Source: Kitasatospora sp. GAS204B | GTDB taxonomy: Bacteria > Actinomycetota > Actinomycetes > Streptomycetales > Streptomycetaceae | Direction: 5' to 3' | Assembly: GCF_029892155.1 (NCBI RefSeq) | Contig: NZ_JARZAG010000027.1 | Span: 1-64,000, forward strand | DNA length: 64,000 nucleotides | Notes under the pieces: generated by a model | What the model saw: the letters and a program-made list of their open reading frames with translations, nothing else | What the model was told of the DNA's origin: nothing | Database searches by the model: none | Program-made: the position numbers and the translations under genes | In this document: positions 8,804 to 16,670 of the stretch, in pieces | Layout: every line of letters starts with the position of its first letter | Numbering within the stretch: the first letter of the stretch is position 1

Positions 8804-9733
8804 ATGAGACGCAGGACGAAGCCCGCCCCCGCTCCGCTGCCGCAGCGCGACGGGGTGGATCCGGTCCGGGTCCGGCTGCCCGAGCAGGGTCCCTGGCCGA
8901 CGGTGGCCGACTACCTGGCCCACCGGCTGCCGGACGGGGTGGCCGAGCGGCTGGCACAGATGCTGCGCGCCGGGGAGATCGTCGGCGCGCACGGCCCGGT
9001 CGACCACGGCACGCCGTTCGAGCCCGGCGCGAGCGTCTGGTTCCACCGCGACCTGCCCGAGGAGGTCCCGGTGCCGTTCGAGCTCGAGGTGGTGCACCGG
9101 GACGAGCACCTGGTGGTGGTCGACAAGCCGCACTTCCTGGCGACCACCCCGCGCGGCAGCCACGTGGTGCAGACCGCGCTCTCCCGGCTGCGGCGCGACC
9201 TGGAGCTGCCCGAGCTGATTCCCGCGCACCGGCTGGACCGGCTGACCGCCGGGCTGGTGATGTTCGTGGCGACGGCGCACACGCGCGGCGCGTACCAGAC
9301 CATGTTCCGGGACCGGTTGGTGACCAAGGAGTACGAGGCCGTGGCGCGCTACGACGCCGGGTTGGCGCTGCCCCGGGTGGTGCGCAGCCGGATCGTGAAG
9401 GAGCGCGGCGTGATCGCCGCCCGCGAGGTGCCCGGGCCGGTGAACGCGGAGAGCCGGATCGAGCTGATCGAGCGGCGCGGCGAGCTGGCCCGCTACCGCC
9501 TCACCCCGCTGACCGGTCGCACCCACCAGCTGCGGCTTCACATGAGCGGCCTGGGCATCCCGATCCTCGGCGACCCGGTCTACCCGCGGGTGCTGCCCGA
9601 GGCGGCGCCGGACGACTTCGGCACGCCCCTGCAACTGCTGGCCGCCGGCCTGGCGTTCACCGATCCGGTCAGCGGGCAGCCGGTGCGGCTGCGCTCGCGC
9701 CGGGCGCTGGCGGCCTGGGCGGCGGCAGCATGA
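8804..9733 (+). CDS. RluA-family pseudouridine synthase
   Basis: A 309-residue RNA pseudouridine synthase of the RluA/RluD group. The catalytic Asp lies in HRLDRLTAGLVMF (about residues 142-154); VVDKPHFLATTP and the C-terminal TGRTHQLRLHMSGLGIPILG are family blocks. An N-terminal S4-like segment (VADYLAHRLPDGVAERLAQM) precedes the catalytic domain. The target, 23S rRNA or tRNA, is not determined. The ATG at 8804 is preferred because upstream reading lacks family similarity, and it is likely leaderless. Its last codons overlap the next gene by 4 bases (ATGA), so the two are translationally coupled. Confidence 0.92.
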   Translation: MRRRTKPAPAPLPQRDGVDPVRVRLPEQGPWPTVADYLAHRLPDGVAERLAQMLRAGEIVGAHGPVDHGTPFEPGASVWFHRDLPEEVPVPFELEVVHRDEHLVVVDKPHFLATTPRGSHVVQTALSRLRRDLELPELIPAHRLDRLTAGLVMFVATAHTRGAYQTMFRDRLVTKEYEAVARYDAGLALPRVVRSRIVKERGVIAAREVPGPVNAESRIELIERRGELARYRLTPLTGRTHQLRLHMSGLGIPILGDPVYPRVLPEAAPDDFGTPLQLLAAGLAFTDPVSGQPVRLRSRRALAAWAAAA

Positions 9734-10440
9734 GCGGCGGCGGGATGACCGGGGGCGAGGCACCCGCTGCCGACCTGGCCGCGCTGCGGGAACTGCTGCT
9801 CGGCCGGCCGGCGATGGCGCGCGAACTGCCCGGGTTCGTTCCCGAGGCGGCGCCGGCCGGGCCGGGTGAGCTGTTCGTGAGCTGGTTGCTCGACGCGCTG
9901 CGGGTGGAGTCGCCGGACGCCCAGGTGGTCACGCTGAGCACGGTCGGGCTCGACGGCGCACCGGACGCGCGGATCGTGGTGCTGCGTGATGTGGACCCCG
10001 AGCTCGGGGTGTGGTGGTTCGCCGGGGACGCCCGCAGCCCCAAGGGCCGCCAGCTGGCGGCCGAGCCGCGGGCCGCGCTCACCTGGTACTGGCCGGCGCT
10101 GGGGCGGCAGGTGCGGGTGCGGGGAGAGGTGACCCCCGGCGACGCGGCGGCGGCCGGTGAGGTGTTCCGGCTGCTGAGCCCGAAGTCGCGGGCGGCCGCG
10201 CTGGTGGGGCGGCAGAGCGAGCGGCTGGGCACGGCGCAGGAGTTCTGGGCGGCCTGGGGTGCGGCCGAACGGGAGCTGGCGGCGGAGCCGGGCCTGGTGG
10301 CGCAGGGCTACACGCAGTACGGAGTGCGGGCGCGGGAGGTCGAGTTCTGGCAGGGCGCGGCGGACCGACGGCACCTGCGGCTGGTCTACCGGCGCGGCTC
10401 GCGGGACGACGGCTGGCGGCGCGAGCTGCTCTGGCCGTAA
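9730..10440 (+). CDS. PNPOx-family (PdxH-like) FMN oxidase
   Basis: A 236-residue flavoprotein of the pyridoxine/pyridoxamine 5'-phosphate oxidase family. FMN-binding blocks DARIVVLRDVD and SPKGRQLAAEPRAALTWYW (about residues 78-121), the PdxH-like SPKSRAAALVGRQSE (about 150-164), and the C-terminal dimerisation block ending RRELLWP are present. PdxH makes pyridoxal 5'-phosphate; because several actinobacterial paralogues have other roles, vitamin B6 oxidase is the likely but not certain activity. The ATG overlaps the stop of the pseudouridine synthase gene. Confidence 0.87.
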   Translation: MSGGGMTGGEAPAADLAALRELLLGRPAMARELPGFVPEAAPAGPGELFVSWLLDALRVESPDAQVVTLSTVGLDGAPDARIVVLRDVDPELGVWWFAGDARSPKGRQLAAEPRAALTWYWPALGRQVRVRGEVTPGDAAAAGEVFRLLSPKSRAAALVGRQSERLGTAQEFWAAWGAAERELAAEPGLVAQGYTQYGVRAREVEFWQGAADRRHLRLVYRRGSRDDGWRRELLWP

Positions 10441-10556
10441 CCCGCGCCGGCCGTGAGTCCGGGCGCGGCCGGAAGTTGTCCGAACCCTCGCTACTCTTCG
10501 GTAAGTTGACTGATTAGGCTGTCTCCTGACGTTCAGTGTCTGCCGAGGGAGTCATC

Positions 10557-11534
10557 GTGGTCCATGCGGTCAAGCACAGCCATGTCGAGGTCAACGGCGT
10601 CCGCCTGCACATCGCCGAGCAGGGCGAGGGCCCGCTGGTCCTGCTGCTGCACGGCTTCCCGGAGAGCTGGTACTCCTGGCGGCACCAGTTCGCGCCGCTC
10701 GCCGAGGCCGGCTACCGCGTGGTGGCGCCCGACCAGCGCGGCTACGCGCGCAGCGAGCGGCCGAGCGCGGTGGACGCCTACACGCTGCCGCACCTGGTCG
10801 GCGACGTGGTGGGCCTGATCCGGGAGCTGGGCGCCGAGCAGGCGGTGGTGGTGGGCCATGACTGGGGCGCGCCGGTGGCCTGGATCACCGCGATGCTCCG
10901 GCCCGACCTGGTGAGCGCGGTCGCCGGGTTGAGCGTGCCGCCGCGGCTGCCCGCAGGCCTGGTGCCGGTGGAGCTGAGCCGGCGCCGCTACGGGGACGGC
11001 TTCTACCAGCACTACTTCCAGCAGCCCGGGGTGGCCGACGCCGAGATGGCGCGGGACCTGCCGACCACCTTCCGCCGGACGCTGTACGGCGCGTCGGGCG
11101 ACAACCCGAGCCAGCCCGCCCCGTGGATCGTCCCGGACGGCCAGACGCTGCTGGACTCGCTGCCCGAGCCGAAGGAACTGCCGCACTGGCTGACCGAGGA
11201 GGACATCGCCGCCTTCGCCGCGGACTACGCCCCGCACGGCGAGCACGCGTTCACCGGGCCGCTGAACTGGTACCGCAACATCGACCGCAACCAGGAGTTG
11301 CTGTCGGCCTTCCAGGGCCTGGGCATCACCGTGCCCGCCCTGTACGTGGGCGGCGACCGTGACCTGGTGAGTGCGATGTACGGGGTGGACAAGCTGGTGG
11401 CGAGCCTGCCGAGCATCGCGCCGAAGCTGTTCCGCAGCGTGATCCTGCCGGGCTGCGGGCACTGGACGCAGCAGGAGCGCCCGACGGAGGTCAACGCCGA
11501 GCTGCTGGCCTTCCTGGATCACTTGCGGCTGTAG
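10557..11534 (+). CDS. Alpha/beta hydrolase, epoxide hydrolase type
   Basis: A 325-residue epoxide-hydrolase-like alpha/beta hydrolase. The oxyanion-hole motif HGFPESW (about residues 32-38), the nucleophile Asp in GHDWGAPVAW (about 101-110), the lid Tyr region WYRNIDRNQ, the acid-bearing YVGGDRD, and the catalytic His in GCGHWTQQERP are all there. GTG at 10557 is chosen for the GAGGGAG site 5-6 bases upstream; the in-frame GTG at 10536 has none. The natural substrate is unknown. It has its own promoter region and is followed by lpdA after 125 bases. Confidence 0.9.
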   Translation: MVHAVKHSHVEVNGVRLHIAEQGEGPLVLLLHGFPESWYSWRHQFAPLAEAGYRVVAPDQRGYARSERPSAVDAYTLPHLVGDVVGLIRELGAEQAVVVGHDWGAPVAWITAMLRPDLVSAVAGLSVPPRLPAGLVPVELSRRRYGDGFYQHYFQQPGVADAEMARDLPTTFRRTLYGASGDNPSQPAPWIVPDGQTLLDSLPEPKELPHWLTEEDIAAFAADYAPHGEHAFTGPLNWYRNIDRNQELLSAFQGLGITVPALYVGGDRDLVSAMYGVDKLVASLPSIAPKLFRSVILPGCGHWTQQERPTEVNAELLAFLDHLRL

Positions 11535-11659
11535 TCAGCAGGTGGGTACACGTGGTCGACGTGGAGCGCTGGGAATACAGTCGGCTGCGGCACCATCTCA
11601 TGGAGCGCCCCACCGGGTGCCTCCACCGAACGTCGCACCGAAGGACCGGAACGAGAATC

Positions 11660-13069
11660 ATGAGCAGCAACCACTACGACGTCGTAGTCCTGGGAGCCGG
11701 CCCCGGCGGTTACACCGCGGCCGTCCGCTCGGCCCAGCTCGGACTGAAGACCGCGGTGATCGAGGAGAAGTACTGGGGCGGTGTCTGCCTCAACGTCGGC
11801 TGCATCCCCTCCAAGGCGCTGCTGCGCAACGCCGAGCTGGCCACCATCTTCACCCGGGAGGCCAAGACCTTCGGCATCAAGGTCGAGGGCCAGGTCACCT
11901 TCGACTACCGCGAGGCGTTCCTGCGCAGCCGCAAGGTGGCCGACGGCCGGGTCGCCGGCATCCACTACCTGATGAAGAAGAACGCCATCGACGAGTTCGA
12001 CGGCCGCGGCACCTTCATCGACGACCACACCTTGCAGGTCGCGCTGACCGCGGGCGGCTTCGCCACCGTCACCTTCGACCACGTGATCATCGCGGCCGGT
12101 GCCACCACCCGCCTGCTGCCCGGCACCTCGCTGAGCGAGCGGGTGGTGACCTACGAGGAGCAGATCCTCACCGACGCGCTGCCGGAGAGCATCATCATCG
12201 CCGGTGCCGGCGCGATCGGCGTCGAGTTCGCCTACGTGCTGAACAGCTACGGCGTCAAGGTGACCATCGTCGAGTTCCTGGACCGGATGGTCCCGCTGGA
12301 GGACGCCGACATCTCGGCCGAGCTGGCCAAGCAGTACAAGAAGCTCGGCATCCAGGTCCTCACCTCGACCCGGGTCGACTCGATCGACGACAGTGACCCG
12401 AACGCCAAGGTCAGGGTCACGGTCACCCGGGGTGGGCAGCAGGAGGTGCTGGAGGCCGACAAGGTGCTCCAGGCGATCGGGTTCGCGCCCCGGGTGCAGG
12501 GCTACGGCCTGGAGGCCACCGGCGTCGCGCTGACCGAGCGCGGCGCGATCGCGGTGGACGGGCGCGGCCGCACCAACGTGCCGCACATCTTCGCGATCGG
12601 TGACGTCACCGCCCAGCTGATGCTGGCGCACGCCGCCGAGACCATGGCCGTGATCGCCGCCGAGACCATCGGCGGCGTCGAGACCATGGAGGTGGACTTC
12701 GTGATGATCCCGCGTGCCACCTACTGCCAGCCGCAGGTGGCCAGCTTCGGCTGGACCGAGGCGCAGGCCCGCGAGCAGGGATACGACGTCAAGGTCGCCA
12801 AGTTCCCGTTCACCGCGAACGGCAAGGCGCACGGCCTGGGCCACCCGATCGGGTTCGTGAAGATCATCAGCGACGCCAAGTACGGCGAGCTGCTGGGCGC
12901 CCACCTGATCGGCCCCGAGGTCACCGAGCTGCTGCCGGAGCTGACCCTGGCCCAGCAGTGGGACCTGACGGTGCATGAGGTGGCCCGCAACGTGCACGCC
13001 CACCCGACCCTGGGCGAGGCGGTCAAGGAGGCCATCCACGGCCTGGCCGGGCACATGATCAACTTCTGA
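11660..13069 (+). CDS. lpdA: Dihydrolipoyl dehydrogenase (E3)
   Basis: A 469-residue flavoprotein disulfide reductase that reoxidises dihydrolipoyl groups of 2-oxoacid dehydrogenase complexes with NAD+. FAD motif VVVLGAGPGGYTAAV is at residues about 8-22, the redox-active cysteine pair is in GGVCLNVGCIPSKALL (about 36-51), the NAD motif is IAGAGAIGVEFAYV, the second FAD motif is FAIGDVTAQLMLAH, and the C-terminal active-site base is in HAHPTLGEAVKEA. All key residues are intact. The ATG at 11660 fits the family start. Complex genes are not adjacent, as is common for lpd in streptomycetes. A perfect 11-bp hairpin follows. Confidence 0.95.
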   Translation: MSSNHYDVVVLGAGPGGYTAAVRSAQLGLKTAVIEEKYWGGVCLNVGCIPSKALLRNAELATIFTREAKTFGIKVEGQVTFDYREAFLRSRKVADGRVAGIHYLMKKNAIDEFDGRGTFIDDHTLQVALTAGGFATVTFDHVIIAAGATTRLLPGTSLSERVVTYEEQILTDALPESIIIAGAGAIGVEFAYVLNSYGVKVTIVEFLDRMVPLEDADISAELAKQYKKLGIQVLTSTRVDSIDDSDPNAKVRVTVTRGGQQEVLEADKVLQAIGFAPRVQGYGLEATGVALTERGAIAVDGRGRTNVPHIFAIGDVTAQLMLAHAAETMAVIAAETIGGVETMEVDFVMIPRATYCQPQVASFGWTEAQAREQGYDVKVAKFPFTANGKAHGLGHPIGFVKIISDAKYGELLGAHLIGPEVTELLPELTLAQQWDLTVHEVARNVHAHPTLGEAVKEAIHGLAGHMINF

Positions 13070-13088
13070 CCTGCCCGACTGGCCGACC

Positions 13089-13120
13089 AGAGGCCCGCGG
13101 GGACGCCCGCGCGGGCCTCT
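13089..13120. terminator. Bidirectional hairpin after lpdA
   Basis: AGAGGCCCGCG (13089-13099) pairs perfectly with CGCGGGCCTCT (13110-13120) around a 10-base loop, between the convergent lpdA and rodlin-like genes. Confidence 0.8.
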
Positions 13121-13141
13121 GCGTGCTGCGTGCTGCGTGCT
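13121..13141. repeat. Three tandem GCGTGCT heptamers
   Basis: Three exact copies of GCGTGCT follow directly on the lpdA hairpin. Probably slippage-derived; no function is apparent. Confidence 0.6.
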
Positions 13142-13156
13142 GCGGCAGCGGCGAGG

Positions 13157-13501
13157 TCAGCCGATCGCGTGCGAGAGCAGCGGGCCGTCGCCGTTGCCCT
13201 GGGTGGTCTCGCCCACGTTGCAGATCTGGTGCTGCTGCTGGTTGGCGATCGGCACGTCGACCTGGACCGGGACCAGCACGCCGACCTGCACGTGGTGCAC
13301 CTCGGGCAGGCAGAGGTTCAGGTTGTCGGCGGCGTGGTACGACGGGCTGTGGTTGCCCATGGTGCCGGTGGCGTTGGTGCCGCCGTTGCCGGAGACCGAG
13401 GTCGCCGAGCCGTCCGCGTCGCCGATCGCCATCGCGGGCGCGGCCAGCGTGGCCAGCGAAGCGACGGCGATCCCGGTGCCCGCCAGAACCTTCTTGAGCA
13501 T
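13157..13501 (-). CDS. Rodlin-like secreted protein
   Basis: A 114-residue exported protein resembling the rodlins RdlA/RdlB, which organise chaplin fibres into rodlets on aerial hyphae and spores. Signal peptide: residues 1 to about 25 (MLKKVLAGTGIAVASLA to AMA). The mature part has the family features: GNGGTNATGTMGN glycine/asparagine-rich start, then VHHVQVGVLVPVQVDVPIA with NQQQHQICN, and the closing GDGPLLSHA. ATG 13501 follows GAGAGG. Rodlins normally come in an adjacent pair; only one is present here, so it is an orphan or a divergent relative. Assignment rests on recalled family pattern. Confidence 0.72.
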   Translation of the reverse strand: MLKKVLAGTGIAVASLATLAAPAMAIGDADGSATSVSGNGGTNATGTMGNHSPSYHAADNLNLCLPEVHHVQVGVLVPVQVDVPIANQQQHQICNVGETTQGNGDGPLLSHAIG

Positions 13502-13703
13502 GAGTCATATCCTCTCGACAATGACCGGCGCGGGCGGTGCTGAGCGGACCGCGCGCCGGTGTCCGAACGTTGGTCGCGACGTGGCGTTCAACGCCCGGGT
13601 CCGGGAGAGGACACTGGCAGGCCGGCGGACTCACCCGTCCGGAGCGGTCGGCGGCTGACCTGGGCGGGAGCGGCGCTGTCCGGCTGGGCCCGGCGCGGGT
13701 CTG

Positions 13704-14354
13704 TCAGGTGCGCGGCGCGGTCGGCCAGTGCCGGCGGCCCAGGCTGATCAGGCGCAGCTGGTCACGGGCCAGCGCCGCGATCCGGCGCTCGGCGGCGCGT
13801 GCGGCGGCGGGGGGCGCGTCGGGCGCCTCCAGGAACGCGGCGGCCGTGGCCACCAGGTGCTCCACGTAGAGGCCGGCGAGCATCCGCAGGTCCTCGGCGC
13901 TCCAGCCGGCGCTCTGCGGCTGGGTGCCGAGCGCGGCGGCGGTCTCCGCCGTGAAGGTGGCCAGCTCGGCCGCGATCGCCTCGCGCACCCGCCGTACCCC
14001 GCCGTGCCGTTCACGGGTCAGGAACCGGATGTGGGCCCGGTGCTCGCGCACGTGCCGGGCGATCACCGCGATCGCGCCGTCGATCAGCTCCTCGGCATCG
14101 CCCTGTTCGGCCAGGATCTTCCGGATCATCAGATGCAGGCTCTGCAGCGACTCGGTGACCAGCACCACGCCGAGTTCGTCCAGATCGCGGAAGTGCCGGT
14201 AGAAGCCGGCCGGGGAGAGCCCGGCCGCCCGGGTCACCTCCCGGACGCCGAGGCCGCTCAGGTTCTGGTGTTCGAGCAGCCGCAGGCCCGCGTCCAGCAG
14301 GGCGCGGCGGCTCTGCTCCTTCTGGGCGGCTCTGACTCCGACGATGTGACTCAC
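13704..14354 (-). CDS. TetR family regulator, FabR-like
   Basis: A 216-residue TetR regulator whose DNA-binding part (VGVRAAQKEQSRRALLDAGL then LGVREVTRAAGLSPAGFYRHF and RDLDELG, residues about 5-60) closely follows FabR, the unsaturated-fatty-acid repressor of gamma-proteobacteria and its actinobacterial relatives. It reads away from two small membrane-protein genes. GTG at 14354 is preferred over an ATG at 14417, because the latter would place coding sequence over an operator-like palindrome. Two matching palindromes lie between the divergent genes, pointing to self-control and control of the neighbour. The ligand (acyl-CoA or acyl-ACP in known relatives) is an inference. Confidence 0.85.
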   Translation of the reverse strand: MSHIVGVRAAQKEQSRRALLDAGLRLLEHQNLSGLGVREVTRAAGLSPAGFYRHFRDLDELGVVLVTESLQSLHLMIRKILAEQGDAEELIDGAIAVIARHVREHRAHIRFLTRERHGGVRRVREAIAAELATFTAETAAALGTQPQSAGWSAEDLRMLAGLYVEHLVATAAAFLEAPDAPPAAARAAERRIAALARDQLRLISLGRRHWPTAPRT

Positions 14355-14357
14355 ATC
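14343..14357. promoter_or_regulatory. Perfect palindrome at the TetR start codon
   Basis: GATGTGA-C-TCACATC is a perfect 7+1+7 palindrome covering the GTG start of the TetR gene. It differs from the two upstream operators and could bind another regulator or be fortuitous. Confidence 0.35.
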
Positions 14358-14362
14358 ATTCA

Positions 14363-14378
14363 GTAAACAACTGTTTGC
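14363..14378. promoter_or_regulatory. FabR-like operator 1
   Basis: GTAAACAACTGTTTGC: arms GTAAACA and TGTTTGC around AC, one mismatch. It shares the pattern GNNAACA-N2-TGTTNGC with the site at 14410 and lies 9 bases upstream of the chosen TetR start. Confidence 0.6.
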
Positions 14379-14409
14379 CGACTTCCGCCAGCGTAGAGTG
14401 GGGATGTCG

Positions 14410-14425
14410 GCGAACACTTGTTAGC
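14410..14425. promoter_or_regulatory. FabR-like operator 2
   Basis: GCGAACACTTGTTAGC: arms GCGAACA and TGTTAGC around CT, one mismatch. It begins 10 bases after a TAGAGT -10 candidate (14394-14399) for the rightward small gene, a position suited to repression. Centre-to-centre distance to operator 1 is 47 bp. Confidence 0.6.
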
Positions 14426-14493
14426 TCAAGCTCGACTGGGCGCGGTGTCCGCCGGCGGTGCCCGGGGCTTCCTGCCAGTTGAAGGGTCCGACC

Positions 14494-14652
14494 ATGATCT
14501 TCCTCTTTGCCGCACTCGCCGTCGCCGGTGTCCTGCTGGGCGCCGCCGCGCACACCACGTTGGCGCACTTCCTGATCGCCGCCGCGGCCATCGGCACCTG
14601 GCTGCTGGTCTTCGGGGCCCGCGAAGGCCTCGCCCGGCTGCGCCAGCGCTGA
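14494..14652 (+). CDS. Small membrane protein, two TM segments
   Basis: A 52-residue hydrophobic protein with two predicted transmembrane helices (about residues 2-20 and 24-42) and a short Arg-rich cytoplasmic tail ending RLRQR. ATG 14494 has GAAGGG 10 bases upstream. It is the first gene downstream of the FabR-like operators and is therefore the likeliest regulated target. No family was recognised. Its stop codon TGA is the first three bases of a TGACG-N3-CGTCA palindrome. Confidence 0.65.
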   Translation: MIFLFAALAVAGVLLGAAAHTTLAHFLIAAAAIGTWLLVFGAREGLARLRQR

Positions 14653-14662
14653 CGCACCGTCA
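14650..14662. repeat. TGACG-N3-CGTCA palindrome on a stop codon
   Basis: TGACGCACCGTCA; the leading TGA is the stop codon of the gene ending at 14652. One of eight copies of this element in the window. Confidence 0.7.
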
Positions 14663-14688
14663 GGCGACGGAGGCCGCTCTCCGCTCCG

Positions 14689-14748
14689 TCACCACCCGTT
14701 CAATCACCACCCGTTCAATCACGACTCGTTCTGTCACCACTCGTTCTG
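14689..14748. repeat. Four tandem 15-bp repeats
   Basis: Four head-to-tail copies: two of TCACCACCCGTTCAA, then TCACGACTCGTTCTG and TCACCACTCGTTCTG. They end 20 bases before the DUF4190 start codon. No spacers, so not CRISPR. The period of 15 keeps any reading frame open. Possible direct-repeat binding array or slippage product. Confidence 0.8.
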
Positions 14749-14768
14749 TCATCCGAAAGGGGAATCCG

Positions 14769-15020
14769 ATGGAAACTCGGACGCTGACCAGTGAGGCGGA
14801 CGGGATGGCCGTCGCCTCGTTCGTCGTCGGCCTGATCGGCCTGCTGCTCTTCAACGTGGTCTTCGGGCCGCTGGCCCTGGTGCTCGGCTCGCTCGCGCTG
14901 GTGCGCGGCACGGCCCGGCGTGGCCGCGCGCTGCTCGGCCTCGCGCTCGGCGCGGGCGACCTGATCGTGCTCGCGGTGACGCTGGCCGGCAGCCACGGAT
15001 CGATCTGGCAGATCGGCTGA
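14769..15020 (+). CDS. DUF4190-like small membrane protein
   Basis: An 83-residue protein with the pattern of DUF4190 membrane proteins: an N-terminal hydrophilic stretch, then MAVASFVVGLIGLLLFNVVF and GPLALVLGSLALVRG forming a first hairpin, and a third hydrophobic stretch LLGLALGAGDLIVLAVTL. Function is unknown for the family. ATG 14769 has GAAAGGGG 7 bases upstream. It follows the 52-residue gene on the same strand after 116 bases occupied by four 15-bp repeats, so it may be co-transcribed. The stop codon is part of a TGACG-N3-CGTCA palindrome. Confidence 0.78.
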   Translation: METRTLTSEADGMAVASFVVGLIGLLLFNVVFGPLALVLGSLALVRGTARRGRALLGLALGAGDLIVLAVTLAGSHGSIWQIG

Positions 15021-15030
15021 CGCTCCGTCA
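15018..15030. repeat. TGACG-N3-CGTCA palindrome on a stop codon
   Basis: TGACGCTCCGTCA; its TGA is the stop codon of the DUF4190-like gene. Confidence 0.7.
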
Positions 15031-15055
15031 GTCAGCTTGCCCGGCACCGCTCATG

Positions 15056-15097
15056 ACCGTGCCCGGACGCCCCCTCCGCAGGGCGCCCGGGCACGGT
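15056..15097. terminator. Bidirectional hairpin
   Basis: ACCGTGCCCGG (15056-15066) pairs with CCGGGCACGGT (15087-15097), and after one mismatch CGCCC pairs with GGGCG, leaving an 8-base loop. It separates the convergent DUF4190 and SGNH genes. Confidence 0.82.
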
Positions 15098-15110
15098 GCT
15101 GTTCAGACGT

Positions 15111-15896
15111 TCACAGCGGCAGGAGGTCGGGCCGCTTGGCCGCCACGTGGTCGCCAGAGGACTCGCCGCGCAGCCGCCGGCCGACCCAGGGCAGCAGGTA
15201 GTCCTTCGCCCACTGCAGGTTCTCCCGGCGCTGCTCGGCGGCGGTGTGCGACTGCTCGGCGGGCCACGGCGCGGCCGGGTCCTCCTCGGTGGTCAGGCCG
15301 AGCGCCCGGGCGGTGAGCAGTGCGACGCGCTGGTGCCCCTCGGGGGAGAGGTGCAGGCGGTCCTCGCTCCACGCCTGACGGTTCTGCAGCGTGCGCAGCG
15401 ACCAGAGGTCGGCCACCGCGCAGTCGTTGCGGTCCGCGATCGCCCGCAGGTGCCCGTTGTACGTCGCGATCTTGCCGCGCAGGTGCTTGAGCACCGGCAT
15501 GCTCCGGGTGTCGAAGCCGGTGCTGATCAGCACCGTCCGCGCCGATTCGCGCAGTTGCGAGACGGCCGCCTCGAAGCGCTCGGCCACCTCGTCCGGGTCG
15601 CTGCCCGGACGCAGGATGTCGTTGCCGCCGGCGCAGAAGGTCACCAGGTCCGGCTGGATCCGCCGGACCTGGGGGACCTGTTCGGTGACGACCTGGTCGA
15701 GCAGCCGTCCGCGCACCGCGAGGTTGGCGTAGCGGAACTCGCCCGCCGGTCGCCGGTCGGCCAGCAGCTCGGCCAGGCGATCGGCCCAGCCGGCGAAACC
15801 GCCGTCCGGGCGGGGGTCGTTCAGGCCCTCGGTGAAACTGTCGCCGAGGGCCGCGTAGGAGCTGATGGGGTCAAGGGTCTCCAGATGGTCAGCCAT
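15111..15896 (-). CDS. SGNH/GDSL-family hydrolase
   Basis: A 261-residue esterase of the SGNH superfamily with all four blocks: block I YAALGDSFTEG (nucleophile Ser at about residue 20), block II ANLAVRGRL, block III AGGNDI, and block V DRLHLSPEGH carrying the Asp/His pair. No signal peptide, so cytoplasmic. Close relatives in streptomycetes are about this length and uncharacterised. The ATG at 15896 is preceded by a palindrome (15924-15941) that may be an operator. The substrate is unknown. Confidence 0.9.
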   Translation of the reverse strand: MADHLETLDPISSYAALGDSFTEGLNDPRPDGGFAGWADRLAELLADRRPAGEFRYANLAVRGRLLDQVVTEQVPQVRRIQPDLVTFCAGGNDILRPGSDPDEVAERFEAAVSQLRESARTVLISTGFDTRSMPVLKHLRGKIATYNGHLRAIADRNDCAVADLWSLRTLQNRQAWSEDRLHLSPEGHQRVALLTARALGLTTEEDPAAPWPAEQSHTAAEQRRENLQWAKDYLLPWVGRRLRGESSGDHVAAKRPDLLPL

Positions 15897-15923
15897 GGGC
15901 AGAATAGTTCACTGTCTCAAGTG

Positions 15924-15941
15924 ACCTACGCCACCGTAGGT
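15924..15941. promoter_or_regulatory. Palindrome upstream of the SGNH gene
   Basis: ACCTACG-CCAC-CGTAGGT, perfect 7-bp arms, starting 28 bases upstream of the SGNH start codon; an operator candidate with no known owner. Confidence 0.4.
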
Positions 15942-16089
15942 GTGGGGTGGCGGAGCGTGACGTTGACCACCCGGGCGGCGGGAATACCTGGGCCGATGGT
16001 GTGCGGAGGTTCGCGCCGGGGCGAGGAGGCGGGATGAACGGGGTGAGACTGCGTCAGGTGCGCGGGGCCGGGCGGCCCCGCGCGGCGGG

Positions 16090-16374
16090 TCAGGCGCGGA
16101 CCTCGACGCCGCGCCAGAAGGCGACCCGGTCGCGGACCTGTTCGGCCTCGGCGCTGGGATCGGCGTAGTACCAGACCGCGTCCTCGTTGCGCTCGCCGTC
16201 CACCACCAGCGTGTAGTAGTTCGCGGTGCCCTTCCACGGGCAGCTGCTGGTGGTCGCCGAGTCGGCCAGGAACTCGGCCCGGACGGCGCTCAGCGGGAAG
16301 TAGTGGTTCTGCTCGACGACCACGGTGTCGTCGCTCTCGGCGATCACCTGGCCGTTCCAGTACGCGGTGGGCAT
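16090..16374 (-). CDS. DUF427 family protein
   Basis: A 94-residue single-domain DUF427 protein: PTAYWNGQVIAES at the start, VVEQNHYFPLSAVR, then SCPWKGTANYYTL (about residues 53-65) and DAVWYYADPSAEAEQVRDRV, which are the conserved blocks. The domain is a small beta-tent fold of unknown function, common in actinobacteria and fungi. The ATG at 16374 is preferred over the in-frame 16401 because GAGG lies 9 bases upstream and family members begin here. It stands alone. Confidence 0.87.
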   Translation of the reverse strand: MPTAYWNGQVIAESDDTVVVEQNHYFPLSAVRAEFLADSATTSSCPWKGTANYYTLVVDGERNEDAVWYYADPSAEAEQVRDRVAFWRGVEVRA

Positions 16375-16670
16375 CGGGCGGTTCCTCTTCTCTTCGCTCA
16401 TCGGGTCATCGCTGCGCGGGTGTTGCCGTGCTGGTGCTGCCGTGCCCGTGCTGCTGGGCGGCGATGGCTCCAGCCTACGTCCGCCCGGCTGCGGGGCGGC
16501 CGGTTACGGGTGATCACTCGGACGGGATCGGCCTGCAGCCGGACGCCGCAGCGCCGACGCGGCCCGCTGGGTGAAGGGCCCTGGCGATTGTGTGACGGGC
16601 GGTTACCGGTGGCGCGGAGCGGTGAGACTGCTCTCGGGCCGTTCGTTGACGATCGGAAGAGGTGTCCGCC

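Noticed and set aside
10505..10520. TTGACT/TAGGCT promoter before the epoxide hydrolase
   Set aside because: The two hexamers are only 3 bases apart.
14689..14748. CRISPR-like short tandem repeats
   Set aside because: Units are directly adjacent, with no spacers and no cas genes.
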